Origin: Botryococcus braunii
Lineage: Eukaryota > Chlorophyta > Trebouxiophyceae
Direction: 5' to 3'
NCBI GenBank assembly: GCA_002005505.1
Contig: KV908359.1
Location: 27,501-38,965 of the forward strand
DNA length: 11,465 nt
Below are positions 1 through 7,168 of the stretch, in pieces. Position numbers and translations under genes: made by a program. Within the stretch, counting starts at the first letter, position 1; every line of letters starts with the position of its first letter. The notes below the pieces were generated by a model. It had not been told where the DNA came from, did not search any database, and worked only from the letters and a program-made list of their open reading frames with translations.

Positions 1-234
1 CTCCAAAGAGATGATCCTGCCCACAAGTGAAGCTCAAGTGCGTCAGCACAGGACAAGCGGCATCACACCACTTTTAAAACCCCATTGATCCTGCTTGAGA
101 TTTGTTGGCCCCCAGGCCTGACCAGCAGCCTTGCAATTGCTGCTACAACAAAGATAAGACATGACAAGGGAGCAGACCCGGCCAGTATCTCCAGAAAAAT
201 GGGCGGAGACCCTATAAAACTGCGATTTTAGGAC

Positions 235-957
235 TTACGTCATGCAGTATTCAAGCACTCTATTGAGCAGGGACCAACAAATGTGCTCATCCTTCGCTAA
301 CTTTTCGACAAGCCCGTTCCGCTGAAGGGTGAAGGGTACACGATAGTTAGGAACTCGCCTTTCATCCGTAGTTGATAAATGCTGACCGTCAGCCCATTCT
401 GTGCGGCATAGCTCCGGCCAAGAAAATCTTGCCGGAGCTATGCGAAGCAACTTTCGAAGAAACAGTCGAAGTGGCGTGCTGGCCGCGCCCAACGCCTCCA
501 CTACCTGCATCCCAGAGCCACCCCAACTAAAAATTACATCAGACAACACACGCCAGGATTCATGTGGAGACATGTCCAGGCTGGGGCCTAAAGGGAGCGC
601 ACCCAGTCATATCCTTGTTTTCGTTGTACCCAGAGCCAATAAGTCAGAATGATTATTAAAGAAAACAGCGCAAATTTTAATCCAACAATCGAGTTGAAAT
701 CCATGCCTACACAATAATTCACCGGTTACTAGCAAGAGGATAACAATCGGCGATTGTGAATTAGTTCTGTGCGAAACCTTACTATGCGAAACAGACTTAT
801 TAGTTGTGAGCAGCGGTACCTTACCCAAGCTGGCGCTTCCGTTTGGAACATTCTGCGGGGCCACCGCCGTCCACCCACCAGATTGTGAGCAGTCCGGCAC
901 GACCACTTGGCGTCGACCTGTACGACGACCTGGACGACCGCTCGACGAATACAACAA
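235..957 (-). pseudogene. Long minus-strand reading frame broken by one TGA; unrecognised protein
   Basis: One minus-strand frame stays open from 957 down to 235 except for a single TGA at 609-607; a TAA at 960-958 closes it upstream and a TAA at 237-235 ends it. The half before the TGA (about 116 codons) is Arg/Ser/Gly-rich at its start and hydrophobic near its end (around PIVILLLVTGELLCRHGF). The half after it (about 124 codons) is mixed and protein-like, with pieces such as ARFSWPELCRTEWADG and GLVEKLAKDEHICWSLLNRV. I recognise no family and no catalytic motif. Either this is one decayed gene, possibly from a mobile element, or two chance frames that abut. A frame of this length with one stop is unlikely by chance. 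Hairpin 406-443 lies inside it. Confidence 0.35.
406..443. repeat. Strong inverted repeat (hairpin)
   Basis: The arms 406-423 and 427-443 are complementary over 17 pairs with one bulged C and a three-base AAA loop; the outer 13 bases (GCATAGCTCCGGC against GCCGGAGCTATGC) pair perfectly. It is the strongest hairpin I found in the window and lies within the minus-strand frame 957-235. Confidence 0.85.
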
Positions 958-981
958 TTATGTGCAGGGCTTGAGGCGGGG

Positions 982-995
982 GTACGATTTCGTAC
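982..995. repeat. 14-bp palindromic motif, copy 1
   Basis: GTACGATTTCGTAC is an inverted repeat with 6-bp arms and a TT centre. An identical copy, extended by a shared T on its right, lies at 1172-1185. Confidence 0.8.
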
Positions 996-1864
996 TTTGA
1001 AAAAGTGAAAGTGCATGACCCGGCACACGCGGAGACGAGATTATGTAAGCAAAAAGAATACTCCCCGTGGCCTCAAATTGGCCCCCAATACATACACGAA
1101 GTGCCGTGGCCTCCACCCAGCATAACCAAGCCCTTACGAAAAGCCCAGACAGACCAATGTGCTTACAATTAGTACGATTTCGTACTGCAATTAAAATTGA
1201 ATTGATGAGCTAGTCACGGAGTTTCCATGCACCTAAGCCGGAATGCAATTAACTGCCAGAAACCTCGGACCAAACAATTTTGTGTGGTTTCTGATCAGAA
1301 ATCGTACAAAAAATGTGGGGCATGACCCAACATAGCCCCCATCGAGGAGATGTGCATAATCAATATTGGTATCTGTGGTGTTTTGATTAAGTGTGGCTGA
1401 CAAGAACGAGCTGTGTTGTGCATACATTAGAATTCCCGAGCTTTCTTAGCCCCGAAGCAAAGCCCTTCAAGTATGTGCGTACTGTATGCACGAGGTCACT
1501 AGCAGCATCGGCCTCTGTGCGTCTCTGTTAAACGACTTGACACGATGGGGAAGTATCTCATGTTATGCTCGTTGGGCACCCGCGAAGGGGGGCTACCAGG
1601 AAGGATGGTGCCTTGCAAGTCACAGTCACTAACAGTTTAGATCTTTGGGGGGACAGATTTTCTCCAGACCCGTTACTGGCAGCGACTAGCGACTAACAAT
1701 ATAGATCGTTCCCCCTTTCCCTGCCCCCCCCCCCCCCGGGGCTGTCCTATGTGCTGGGATACGTTTTGAGAGCATGCATGGTTTACATATACTATCTTAA
1801 CACATTCTTCAGAACATGAGCCTTCTCTCATATGCTTAATTCCATGCTGCAGGACCCCTCTCCC
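996..1864. other. No gene seen
   Basis: Frames in this stretch are short and not protein-like on either strand. It holds the second copy of the 14-bp palindrome and a 14-base poly-C run at 1724-1737. Nothing else is supported. Confidence 0.6.
1172..1185. repeat. 14-bp palindromic motif, copy 2
   Basis: Exact second copy of GTACGATTTCGTAC, 190 bp from the first. The flanks differ on the left and share one T on the right, so this is a repeated motif and not a simple local duplication. Confidence 0.8.
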
Positions 1865-1936
1865 AGATGTACACATGTCCTATAGGCTAGATGTACATAT
1901 GTCCTGTAGGCTAGATGTACACTTGTCCTATAGGTA
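1865..1936. repeat. 24-bp minisatellite, 3 copies
   Basis: Three head-to-tail units start at 1865, 1889 and 1913. The unit is AGATGTACACATGTCCTATA followed by GGCT; copies differ at only a few positions each. The core CATGTCCTATA reappears in the palindrome at 2418-2435. Confidence 0.9.
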
Positions 1937-1949
1937 GCTACGTATACGT

Positions 1950-2395
1950 TCTGCAACTTTGAAGGAGCCCGTACCGGCTGCAGGTTTGAAGGAGCCCTTA
2001 CTGGCTATAAACGTTGTCCCGTGTGCTGCTGTCGTTACAGAATTGCAGCTTTTGAAGCCGCCCTTACTGGCTCATACTGTTGTCATGTGTGCGCAACGAA
2101 CTGCTGGCTGGATTGCAACTCTGAAATGGAGCCCTTGTCTGGCCCTTAACATTGCCCAGTGTGCGAAACTAGCTGCTGGCTAGATTGCAACTCAAAAGGA
2201 GCCGTCACTGGCCCTGAGGATTGGGCTGTGTGCGAAACTAATTACTGGCTGGATTGCAATTTAAAAGGAGCCCTAATTGGCCCTAAACACCGCCTCTGTG
2301 TGCCGGAGGTAATCAATTGCTAGATTGCAACTTTCAAAGAGACCTTCCTAGCGCTAAACATTGTCATGTGTGCTAAAGTAGCTAGTCCCTGTAAG
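1950..2395. repeat. Diverged ~70-bp tandem repeat, about six units
   Basis: Units begin with ATTGCAACTT-like sequence at 2042, 2112, 2184, 2253 and 2324, with earlier degraded units from about 1950. Spacings are 70, 72, 69 and 71 bp. The shared order inside each unit is ATTGCAACT, then an AAAGGAGCCC-like block, then CTGGCCCTAAACATTG, then TGTGTGCGAAACTAG and CTGGCTAG. The period is not a multiple of three, so the open frame 1959-2183 that runs through it is a by-product and not a gene. Divergence between units points to an old array. Confidence 0.9.
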
Positions 2396-2417
2396 AGGCG
2401 CCTAATGACTGCTTTAC

Positions 2418-2435
2418 ATGTCCTATATAGGACAT
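2418..2435. repeat. 18-bp perfect palindrome
   Basis: ATGTCCTATATAGGACAT reads the same on both strands. Its half contains the same ATGTCCTATA core as the 24-bp minisatellite about 480 bp upstream. Confidence 0.85.
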
Positions 2436-3143
2436 AGTATGTGCTGCAGTAAGTGCCCATCGGGGCAGCTAACCCCTCCTAACTGCTATGCTAAACATTC
2501 ATTGGAGGAGCCCATATTGGGAAAACCCAAGGCAGCACTCCATCGCTCAAGCTTCTCTATCGCTTCTCATCTGCAAATCGACCACGTACACGGTCTGCTG
2601 ATCTGGAAACCCTACCACATCTACAGTCTTCTCATCTCAAAACCCTACCACATCTACAGTCTTCTCAACTGGGGATCCTAAAACTGCATACAAAACCGTC
2701 ACTCAGTCTTCCAATCTTCTAAATTGAGGACCCGGCCCCCAAACGAGAAGATGTCTTTCTGGTACACTTTCAAAAGCGGTCCTCGGCATTTAAATCTTCT
2801 CTCCAGAAGCACCGCCACACGCATCCCCACCGACGCATTAAATATATATGAGGGAGAAAATATATGGCCCGAACGCACGCGTTTTTCCACACCAAAATTA
2901 CTGAACGAGGGGCCGTGAATATACAAAACGACACTACCCATCATTTGACCCATCTCAACCAACCCATGGCCCATGATCCATCTCCTGCCTCTCTGAAGTC
3001 CACTTCGCTGGAGTGTCTCCTCTCTAGAGTCCGCTCCGCGGGGCGTGTCCTACGCAGCACTCCTCCAGAAGGCAGTGCCTACTCTAGGGGCCGCTTAGGG
3101 AAGTAAGAACAAGACGGTCCTTCCCTCCTTCCTGACCCTGCAG
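2436..3143. other. No gene supported; short duplications
   Basis: A plus-strand frame 2418-2681 owes its repeated KPYHIYSLL segment to the 33-bp duplication and is not otherwise protein-like. Frames at 2699-2974 (minus) and 2864-3106 (plus) show no recognisable features. Around 2998-3060 two units beginning AGTCC and about 30 bp long resemble each other. Confidence 0.45.
2607..2669. repeat. 33-bp tandem duplication, two copies
   Basis: The first copy starts at AAACCCTACCACATCTACAG (2607) and the second at 2640. The period of 33 keeps a plus-strand frame in phase, giving the repeated peptide KPYHIYSLL. Confidence 0.9.
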
Positions 3144-3178
3144 ACCTCGACTATATTCCGCAGCAATGTGCTTGGGCG

Positions 3179-3195
3179 CCCCCCCCCCCCCCCCC
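3179..3195. repeat. Poly-C tract, 17 bases
   Basis: Uninterrupted run of 17 C. It sits between a TGCAG acceptor-like site (ending 3143) and a GTACGT donor-like site (3231 onward) in a stretch that reads as proline and alanine-rich protein on the plus strand. The length of the run decides which frame continues, so a miscounted homopolymer would change the reading. Confidence 0.95.
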
Positions 3196-3255
3196 GCGGG
3201 CCCTGCAGCCTCCGACGCCCTTCTAGCAGTACGTAACCCCCCTTTGCATTTGCAG

Positions 3256-3348
3256 GTGGTGCTTTGCCCTCCGACCAGTATACTAATTACGTAATGCCCA
3301 CCCGCGGGGACCTTCAGAAGGTGGCCGACGCGGTACGACGTGGCATGC
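3256..3348 (+). CDS. Candidate plus-strand exon, unknown protein
   Basis: A pyrimidine-rich stretch ends in TTTGCAG at 3255. The frame starting with GGT at 3258 reads GALPSDQYTNYVMPTRGDLQ and continues KVADAVRRGM before a TAG at 3372. Two donor sites leave the single base needed to join the next exon in phase: GT at 3340 (exon end 3339) and GT at 3349 (exon end 3348); either gives an Arg codon at the junction. The peptide is helix-forming and charged but I recognise no domain. The opposite strand is also open here (minus 3497-3084), so strand is not certain. Confidence 0.4.
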
Positions 3349-3425
3349 GTGTGCTGCACGCACACGCACTCTAGGAGGCTTCCACATGGGAGGCAGCATC
3401 CCACATGTTTTTCCTGCTGTTGCAG

Positions 3426-3514
3426 GAGCTGCACAGCAGAAGTCCCCACGCCCCCTCTCAGATTTAGAAATTTTAATGAAGCATCCACTAATCGCAAAAC
3501 CGGGCATCCTACAG
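3426..3514 (+). CDS. Candidate internal plus-strand exon, unknown protein
   Basis: This 89-base island has a good acceptor (pyrimidine tract then TTGCAG ending 3425) and a good donor (CAG before GTGGGT at 3515). After two leading bases the frame reads AAQQKSPRPLSDLEILMKHP and continues LIAKPGILQ, ending on a complete codon. A second frame is also open (containing PTPPLRFRNFNEASTNRK) and would join to a longer open frame in the next island, so the reading frame is undecided. No family is recognised. The implied upstream intron is 77-86 bases and the downstream one 64 bases. Confidence 0.45.
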
Positions 3515-3578
3515 GTGGGTATGCAACTTTTCCATCCGGAATAACTGTTTTGAGATATTTTTTATTCGCGGAATCCAG

Positions 3579-3750
3579 GGGCCCTGGACAGACATGGCAG
3601 TGAAACAGCCTTCCCCCTGGGAGTTATGATGGCTGCGACAGGGACCGGATGCCCACCTCCCGCGAAGCAGGCTTGTGGGGAGGAACCCAGCCTTCTGGAT
3701 GTGCCACCCGTCCGGATGTGCCCCATGTACAGGGACAAGGACACAGAACC

Positions 3751-3760
<10 letters not shown>
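3579..3760 (+). CDS. Candidate plus-strand exon or gene end, frame uncertain
   Basis: Follows an AATCCAG acceptor-like site. In phase 0 it reads GPWTDMAVKQPSPWEL and stops at TGA 3627-3629, which would close the gene continuing from 3426-3514. In the frame starting two bases later it stays open into the poly-A tract, with ALDRHGSETAFPLGVMMAAT followed by a Pro/Cys-rich part and RDKDTEP. Both are phase-compatible with one of the two readings of the preceding exon. The minus strand is open too (4119-3562, ending ...CLSRAPGFRE then TAA), so this island is real-looking but its strand and frame are not settled. Confidence 0.3.

Positions 3761-3779
<19 letters not shown>
3751..3779. repeat. Poly-A tract, 29 bases
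   Basis: Uninterrupted run of 29 A. It could be a tail of a retroposed sequence on the plus strand, or a pyrimidine tract of an intron on the minus strand. I found no flanking target-site duplication by eye. Confidence 0.95.
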
Positions 3780-3784
<5 letters not shown>

Positions 3785-3855
3785 CGATCATGGGAGGGCA
3801 GGGACGACCCCAACAGGGTCTGCCGTGTGACACCTCCCTGACAAACCCACCTAAT

Positions 3856-3880
3856 CTGTCTGCCACACACCCCGACTGCA
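3856..3880 (-). CDS. Possible short terminal exon of the minus-strand gene
   Basis: On the minus strand CAAGCTTGCAG is followed by a frame reading RGVWQTD and TAG. The phase (one base completing a codon left with two bases) fits exon 4426-4311. The alternative is that the gene continues further left. Support is splice phase only. Confidence 0.2.
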
Positions 3881-3929
3881 AGCTTGCCAGGTGATCTCAA
3901 CCCCAGGGCCCCGGCGGGCCACACATACA

Positions 3930-3992
3930 CCCCCCCCCCCCCCAAAAAAAGGAAAAACCCCACCCACCCACCCCCCCAAAAACACCCCCCCC
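3930..3992. repeat. Poly-C and C/A-rich low-complexity stretch
   Basis: Contains a 14-base C run (3930-3943), an A run and further C runs, leading directly into the (CA)n tract. Confidence 0.9.
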
Positions 3993-3997
3993 CACAC

Positions 3998-4086
<89 letters not shown>
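3993..4086. repeat. (CA)n microsatellite, about 47 units
   Basis: Ninety-four bases of CA with one A-to-G interruption at 4002. Frames through it encode only Thr-His or Val-Cys repeats and are not genes. Confidence 0.98.
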
Positions 4087-4088
<2 letters not shown>

Positions 4089-4310
4089 CGTGTCCAAATC
4101 GCGGGAAGATGAAGCCCACTCATGCACCCATATGCGGGCCATCTGAGAGTATGCACATCCCTGAGATGCACATTGGCAGCGTCCATAGCCAAGAGAGGGG
4201 CCAGCGTCAGTAAAAGGATGCAGGCATCCAATCCTCACACGGGCAAACCCTAAACCCCATTCCTGTACACCCACAAAGCACAGCACCCAGAAGAGGTAGA
4301 TGGGCTTTAC

Positions 4311-4426
4311 CTCAGGCGGCCGCGGTACGCGGTTTGCACTGACACGTCCTGGGGGTTGTTCAGCTTAGGCACAGTTGTCTGGGATGGAGCGGGGGTGTGG
4401 TAATCCAATGAACTTAATATTGCCAC
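4311..4426 (-). CDS. Candidate internal minus-strand exon, unknown protein
   Basis: A 116-base island with GTGCAG before its first base (4426) and GTAAAG directly after its last (4311). The frame starts with GTG in phase 0 and reads VAILSSLDYHTPAPSQTTVP, then KLNNPQDVSVQTAYRGRL plus two bases. Codons such as AAG CTG AAC AAC CCC CAG GAC GTG look like those of green-algal genes. It joins in phase to the island 4654-4603. The acceptor has a purine-rich tract before it, which is a weakness. On the plus strand the same stretch is also bordered by CTCAG and GTAATC and is open, so the strand call is not final. No domain is recognised. Confidence 0.45.
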
Positions 4427-4602
4427 CTGCACGACTTTATTTTTCTTTTCCCCTCACTCTCAAACCCAACTCTGCACCACCCCTATTGGTATGTGGAGTG
4501 TTCATTCATATTTTCTCCTTCATGCTTCCGGTCTGCTAGCACTGGTCAAACTCTCCCCAGCCCCACATACCATTTCTGTCATTTTCAATGCCTGCACTTC
4601 AC

Positions 4603-4654
4603 CCACTCGCAGATGCACCACTTAAGTTCATAAGGCTCAGGCGAAAAGCTGGGC
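4603..4654 (-). CDS. Candidate minus-strand exon, unknown protein
   Basis: A 52-base island follows CTCTGCTGCAG on the minus strand. After one base the frame reads PSFSPEPYELKWCICEW and ends on a complete codon before GTGAAG. That phase matches the start of the exon at 4426 (intron of 176 bases). A possible further exon lies upstream: a frame reading NNLGLLPIPLMLWC and ending in AA before GTAAAC (4837) would also be in phase, but its acceptor is weak. The protein is not recognised. Confidence 0.4.
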
Positions 4655-4731
4655 CTGCAGCAGAGTTAACTATTGGAGAAAGCGTTGTACCTGTTGGATG
4701 TTTATACACGCACATATATACGTACAGCGCG

Positions 4732-4769
4732 TTACCATAAATATCATTACCATAAATATCATTGGTAAT
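4732..4769. repeat. 15-bp direct duplication with hairpin
   Basis: TTACCATAAATATCA occurs twice head to tail (4732-4746 and 4747-4761). The second copy with the following TTGGTAAT forms an inverted repeat (ATTACCA against TGGTAAT). Confidence 0.85.
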
Positions 4770-4907
4770 AATTTGTCAACTTTTTATTTACGTTCGTACT
4801 GCAGCACATTGCACATGTGCCTGGATGTTTACTTGCACCAGAGCATGAGTGGTATGGGCAGCAGGCCCAGATTGTTACTTGTACCTCATATGTGCTGTGC
4901 TTTCTGT

Positions 4908-4910
<3 letters not shown>

Positions 4911-5005
<95 letters not shown>
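4911..5005. repeat. (TG)n microsatellite, about 47 units
   Basis: Uninterrupted TG run of about 95 bases. Open frames through it are low-complexity artefacts. Confidence 0.98.
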
Positions 5006-5006
<1 letters not shown>

Positions 5007-5363
5007 TGTGTCCTGGTCTCATGTGAAAGTGACAGCATGCATGCCGTTACTTTGACGTTTGATCGCGTAGTACGGCTATTATGACTGGGGGTTTATGCGT
5101 TACTTATATTTTTCTATTCTGAACATATCTGGGTAATTTATGGGTTACAGCACTTGAGAAATGCCATTGTCATGGGACAGTTCGGAGATAGTGCGTAAGG
5201 AGAGGCACTAGAGACAGCAAATCAACCTGGACCACCTCCAAATGCGCCCCCCAACGCCAAGGTACTTCACATATACCTAACCCTTGAATGTTACGTGCCA
5301 TCGGAACTAGCTCTGTGCCTTTCTTTGGACTCAACTGTATGCCTTTACTGGGAAAATAGCTAC
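5006..5363. other. No gene supported
   Basis: A minus-strand frame 5385-5170 is open for 71 codons with moderately protein-like content (for example ICEVPWRWGAHLEVVQVDLL) but lacks clear splice borders and any known motif. I leave it unannotated as a gene. Confidence 0.4.
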
Positions 5364-5497
5364 AGGTCTGGAGCCTGCAGGTCAAGGCGTCTGTGTAACA
5401 CTTTGGCCCTGGTCAACACATATTATGTACAAGTCTGGAGACTGCAGGTCAAGTCGTCTGTGTAACACTTTAGCCCTGGTCAACACATGCTATGTCA
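5364..5497. repeat. 67-bp tandem duplication, two near-identical copies
   Basis: Copy one is 5364-5430 and copy two 5431-5497. Both contain CTGCAGGTCAAG, GTCTGTGTAACACTTT and CCCTGGTCAACACAT. They differ at only a few bases, so the duplication is recent. Each copy carries a TGTAA, the usual green-algal polyadenylation signal, though nothing shows it is used here. Confidence 0.92.
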
Positions 5498-5535
5498 ACA
5501 CAGCAGTGTCGGACAGTCCAAATTTGTTTTGCCAG

Positions 5536-5622
5536 AGGGTGAACACTGCAACAAAGCCTGCCAAAAAAGCAACCAGTCCCAAACGTCTCCCCAAAGGCAA
5601 AGGGCCCCCTCCCGCCGAGAAG
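5536..5622 (+). CDS. Candidate plus-strand exon, Lys/Pro-rich unknown protein
   Basis: After AATTTGTTTTGCCAG (ending 5535) the frame reads RVNTATKPAKKATSPKRLPK, then GKGPPPAEK. This basic, proline-rich composition is typical of disordered tails such as those of linker histones, but the similarity is compositional only. The weak donor GTCCTC follows at 5623. If it is not used, the frame continues through the poly-C tract and stops at TAA 5650-5652, making this a gene end. Ending on a complete codon, it would join in phase with 6113 onward. Confidence 0.42.
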
Positions 5623-5632
5623 GTCCTCCCCT

Positions 5633-5645
5633 CCCCCCCCCCCCC
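5633..5645. repeat. Poly-C tract, 13 bases
   Basis: Run of 13 C just after the candidate exon; likely intronic or 3' untranslated. Confidence 0.95.
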
Positions 5646-5650
5646 TCATT

Positions 5651-5669
5651 AAGATCTGTGTTGCCCAAC
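5651..5669. repeat. Dispersed 19-bp repeat, copy 1
   Basis: AAGATCTGTGTTGCCCAAC; a copy with one mismatch lies at 6287-6305. Confidence 0.8.
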
Positions 5670-5715
5670 CTTTCCCCTTGCTAGTATCAGGAATGCAGTG
5701 GTGTCTCCGTGCCAC

Positions 5716-5739
5716 ATGTGTCTGTGTGTGTGTCTGCAT

Positions 5740-5786
<47 letters not shown>

Positions 5787-5793
5787 TGTGGGT

Positions 5794-5862
<69 letters not shown>

Positions 5863-5955
5863 TAGACAGATCTGTGTGTGCATGAGCGTGTGTATGTGTG
5901 AGCGCACGCGCACGTGTGAGTGTGGGTGGGTGCGTGCATGCGCTCTTGCGTGCGT
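5716..5955. repeat. Compound (TG)n tract with decayed right flank
   Basis: Nearly pure TG from 5743 to 5862 with a few interruptions (TA, GG, CT), then about 90 bases of degenerate TG/CG-rich sequence. The gradient from pure to degenerate suggests an older, longer tract. Confidence 0.95.
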
Positions 5956-6112
5956 CTCTGCGTGTGCCTCATTGCTGCATTGACTGCAGTCGCCTCTGAC
6001 TTTGCAGCTGCCTTTGCAAAGTTTCGTGGAGTGTTGCGGTGGTCATGCCCGTGCACAGCATATGCATCAAACCTTGCAAGTTTATTGACACCCCCGTGCC
6101 TTCTGCTGCCAG

Positions 6113-6187
6113 GAAATGGGGCACGTCTCGGACGCTCAGTTTTCTTGGGAGGAACAGAATAAGAAGGCAGCACGGCAAAGGCAATGT
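6113..6187 (+). CDS. Candidate plus-strand exon, unknown protein
   Basis: The acceptor is strong: a pyrimidine tract then CTGCCAG ending 6112. In phase 0 the frame reads EMGHVSDAQFSWEEQNKKAA and RQRQC, a charged helix-like peptide. Donors GTGTAC (exon end 6185) or GTACAT (exon end 6187) follow; the plus frame stays open to 6481 if neither is used. The phase fits the candidate exon 5536-5622. The opposite strand is open as well but lacks matching splice sites. No family recognised. Confidence 0.42.
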
Positions 6188-6286
6188 GTACATATAAGCT
6201 CGCCAAGCAGCATTGGAGTTTCCTCTCCCTTGAGTCTGTCAAAGATAGCTTGCCTCCCGCTGATAAGGTCTGTGCACCACTTCCCT

Positions 6287-6305
6287 AAGATCTGTGTCGC
6301 CCAAC
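6287..6305. repeat. Dispersed 19-bp repeat, copy 2
   Basis: AAGATCTGTGTCGCCCAAC, matching 5651-5669 at 18 of 19 positions, 636 bp away. Confidence 0.8.
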
Positions 6306-6520
6306 TGGGCCTGCTACCAGTTAGGTTAATTCTGGTCCGGTTATGTACCATGGCCTGGGGCCTGGTGCAGTTTTCAGTATTTTATCAATGTTACAGCATA
6401 GGACTATTAAAACTAGGTCCTCACATAAGGTTGGTTTATCCGTCTGCATCTCATCATGCCCACTGGGCTGGATTGATGTAATTATTTACCTTTTCATGAG
6501 ATACATGAGTCTCAAGTGTC

Positions 6521-6710
6521 ATGAACCCTGCCACACTCGTGGGAATGTTTGGTGAACCACTGATGAGTTGTTCCCGAAATATTGCCACGGCTTTGGCAGG
6601 GGAATTTAAGGACGACACATGGGGGGTGGGGGATCCCCCATCCCCCATGGAGAGGAGGCGGAGTCTTATTAGATGGGATGAGTTACGCATTAGCTGCAGG
6701 TGCTCAGATT
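6521..6710 (+). CDS. Possible coding island, unknown protein
   Basis: The plus frame starting at ATG 6521 reads MNPATLVGMFGEPLMSCSRN, then a segment with ALAGEFKDDTWGVGDPPSP and ERRRSLIRWDELRISC. A GTGCTC after CTGCAG could be a donor near 6698. The minus strand (6720-6454) is open over the same stretch. The near-palindrome at 6619-6648 lies in its middle. No splice acceptor is convincing, so this is weak. Confidence 0.2.
6619..6648. repeat. 30-bp near-perfect palindrome, G-rich and C-rich arms
   Basis: The two 15-base arms (6619-6633 and 6634-6648) are complementary except for one pair, which is G-T and would still pair as G-U in RNA. The centre is GGATCC. The left arm has two runs of five or more G. 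Confidence 0.88.
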
Positions 6711-6858
6711 TATACTCCACTTGTGCTCAGCTATCCAATATCCTAGCTGACCTGACATGAAATGATCATCATCATGACGTGCCTTGAATTTACTAGTCTG
6801 TCATATATGGCTATGTACGTTTTTGAAATGCCATTTTATAGCGGCTTGGTCTCTGCAG

Positions 6859-6998
6859 GGTAGCTGATGAGGATGAAGCAGGTGATGAGGACACTGAAAC
6901 AAGTCCTCGCAGCCAGCACAGGCCAGCAAAGCGGGGACGAGGCCAAGGTTCATCAAGGGTTCCTTGATAATGAGCCTCCGCAGCAGGGCAAGGGGAAG
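6859..6998 (+). CDS. Candidate plus-strand exon, frame ambiguous, unknown protein
   Basis: Bordered by GGTCTCTGCAG (ending 6858) and a perfect donor, GGGGAAG before GTAAGT at 6999. After one base, the frame from the acceptor reads VADEDEAGDEDTETSPRSQH and RPAKRGRGQGSSRVP, then TGA TAA (6965-6970): an acidic then basic disordered tail that would end a protein. A second frame from ATG 6867 stays open right to the donor (MRMKQVMRTLKQVLAASTGQ ... PQQGKGK) but has a TAG just upstream of its ATG within the exon. Either the gene ends here, or a base has been gained or lost. No family recognised. Confidence 0.42.
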
Positions 6999-7069
6999 GT
7001 AAGTCATCTTTCATTATGCCTTTCTATCATGCCTACTTCATTGTTCACATCAGTCTGTATCACAGAAGT

Positions 7070-7090
7070 TGTGTGTGCGTGTGTGCGTGC

Positions 7091-7168
<78 letters not shown>

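Noticed and set aside
1959..2183. 74-codon plus frame
   Set aside because: It runs across the ~70-bp tandem array, whose period is not a multiple of three, and the repeated units are read in different frames.
1865..2395. CRISPR array
   Set aside because: The repeats are contiguous or diverged with no unique spacers, and the context is eukaryotic.
3084..3497. 137-codon minus frame
   Set aside because: It includes a poly-Gly stretch from the C17 tract and lies opposite islands with better splice sites; kept only as the alternative strand for 3256-3514.
3851..4286. Long open frames through the (CA)n tract
   Set aside because: They encode only Thr-His or Val-Cys repeats over the microsatellite and owe their length to it.
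4698..5084. 128-codon plus frame through the (TG)n tract
   Set aside because: The Cys-Val half is the microsatellite; the non-repetitive start is AT-rich and not protein-like.
5470..5983. Open frames on both strands through the compound (TG)n tract
   Set aside because: Length comes from stop-free dinucleotide repeats.
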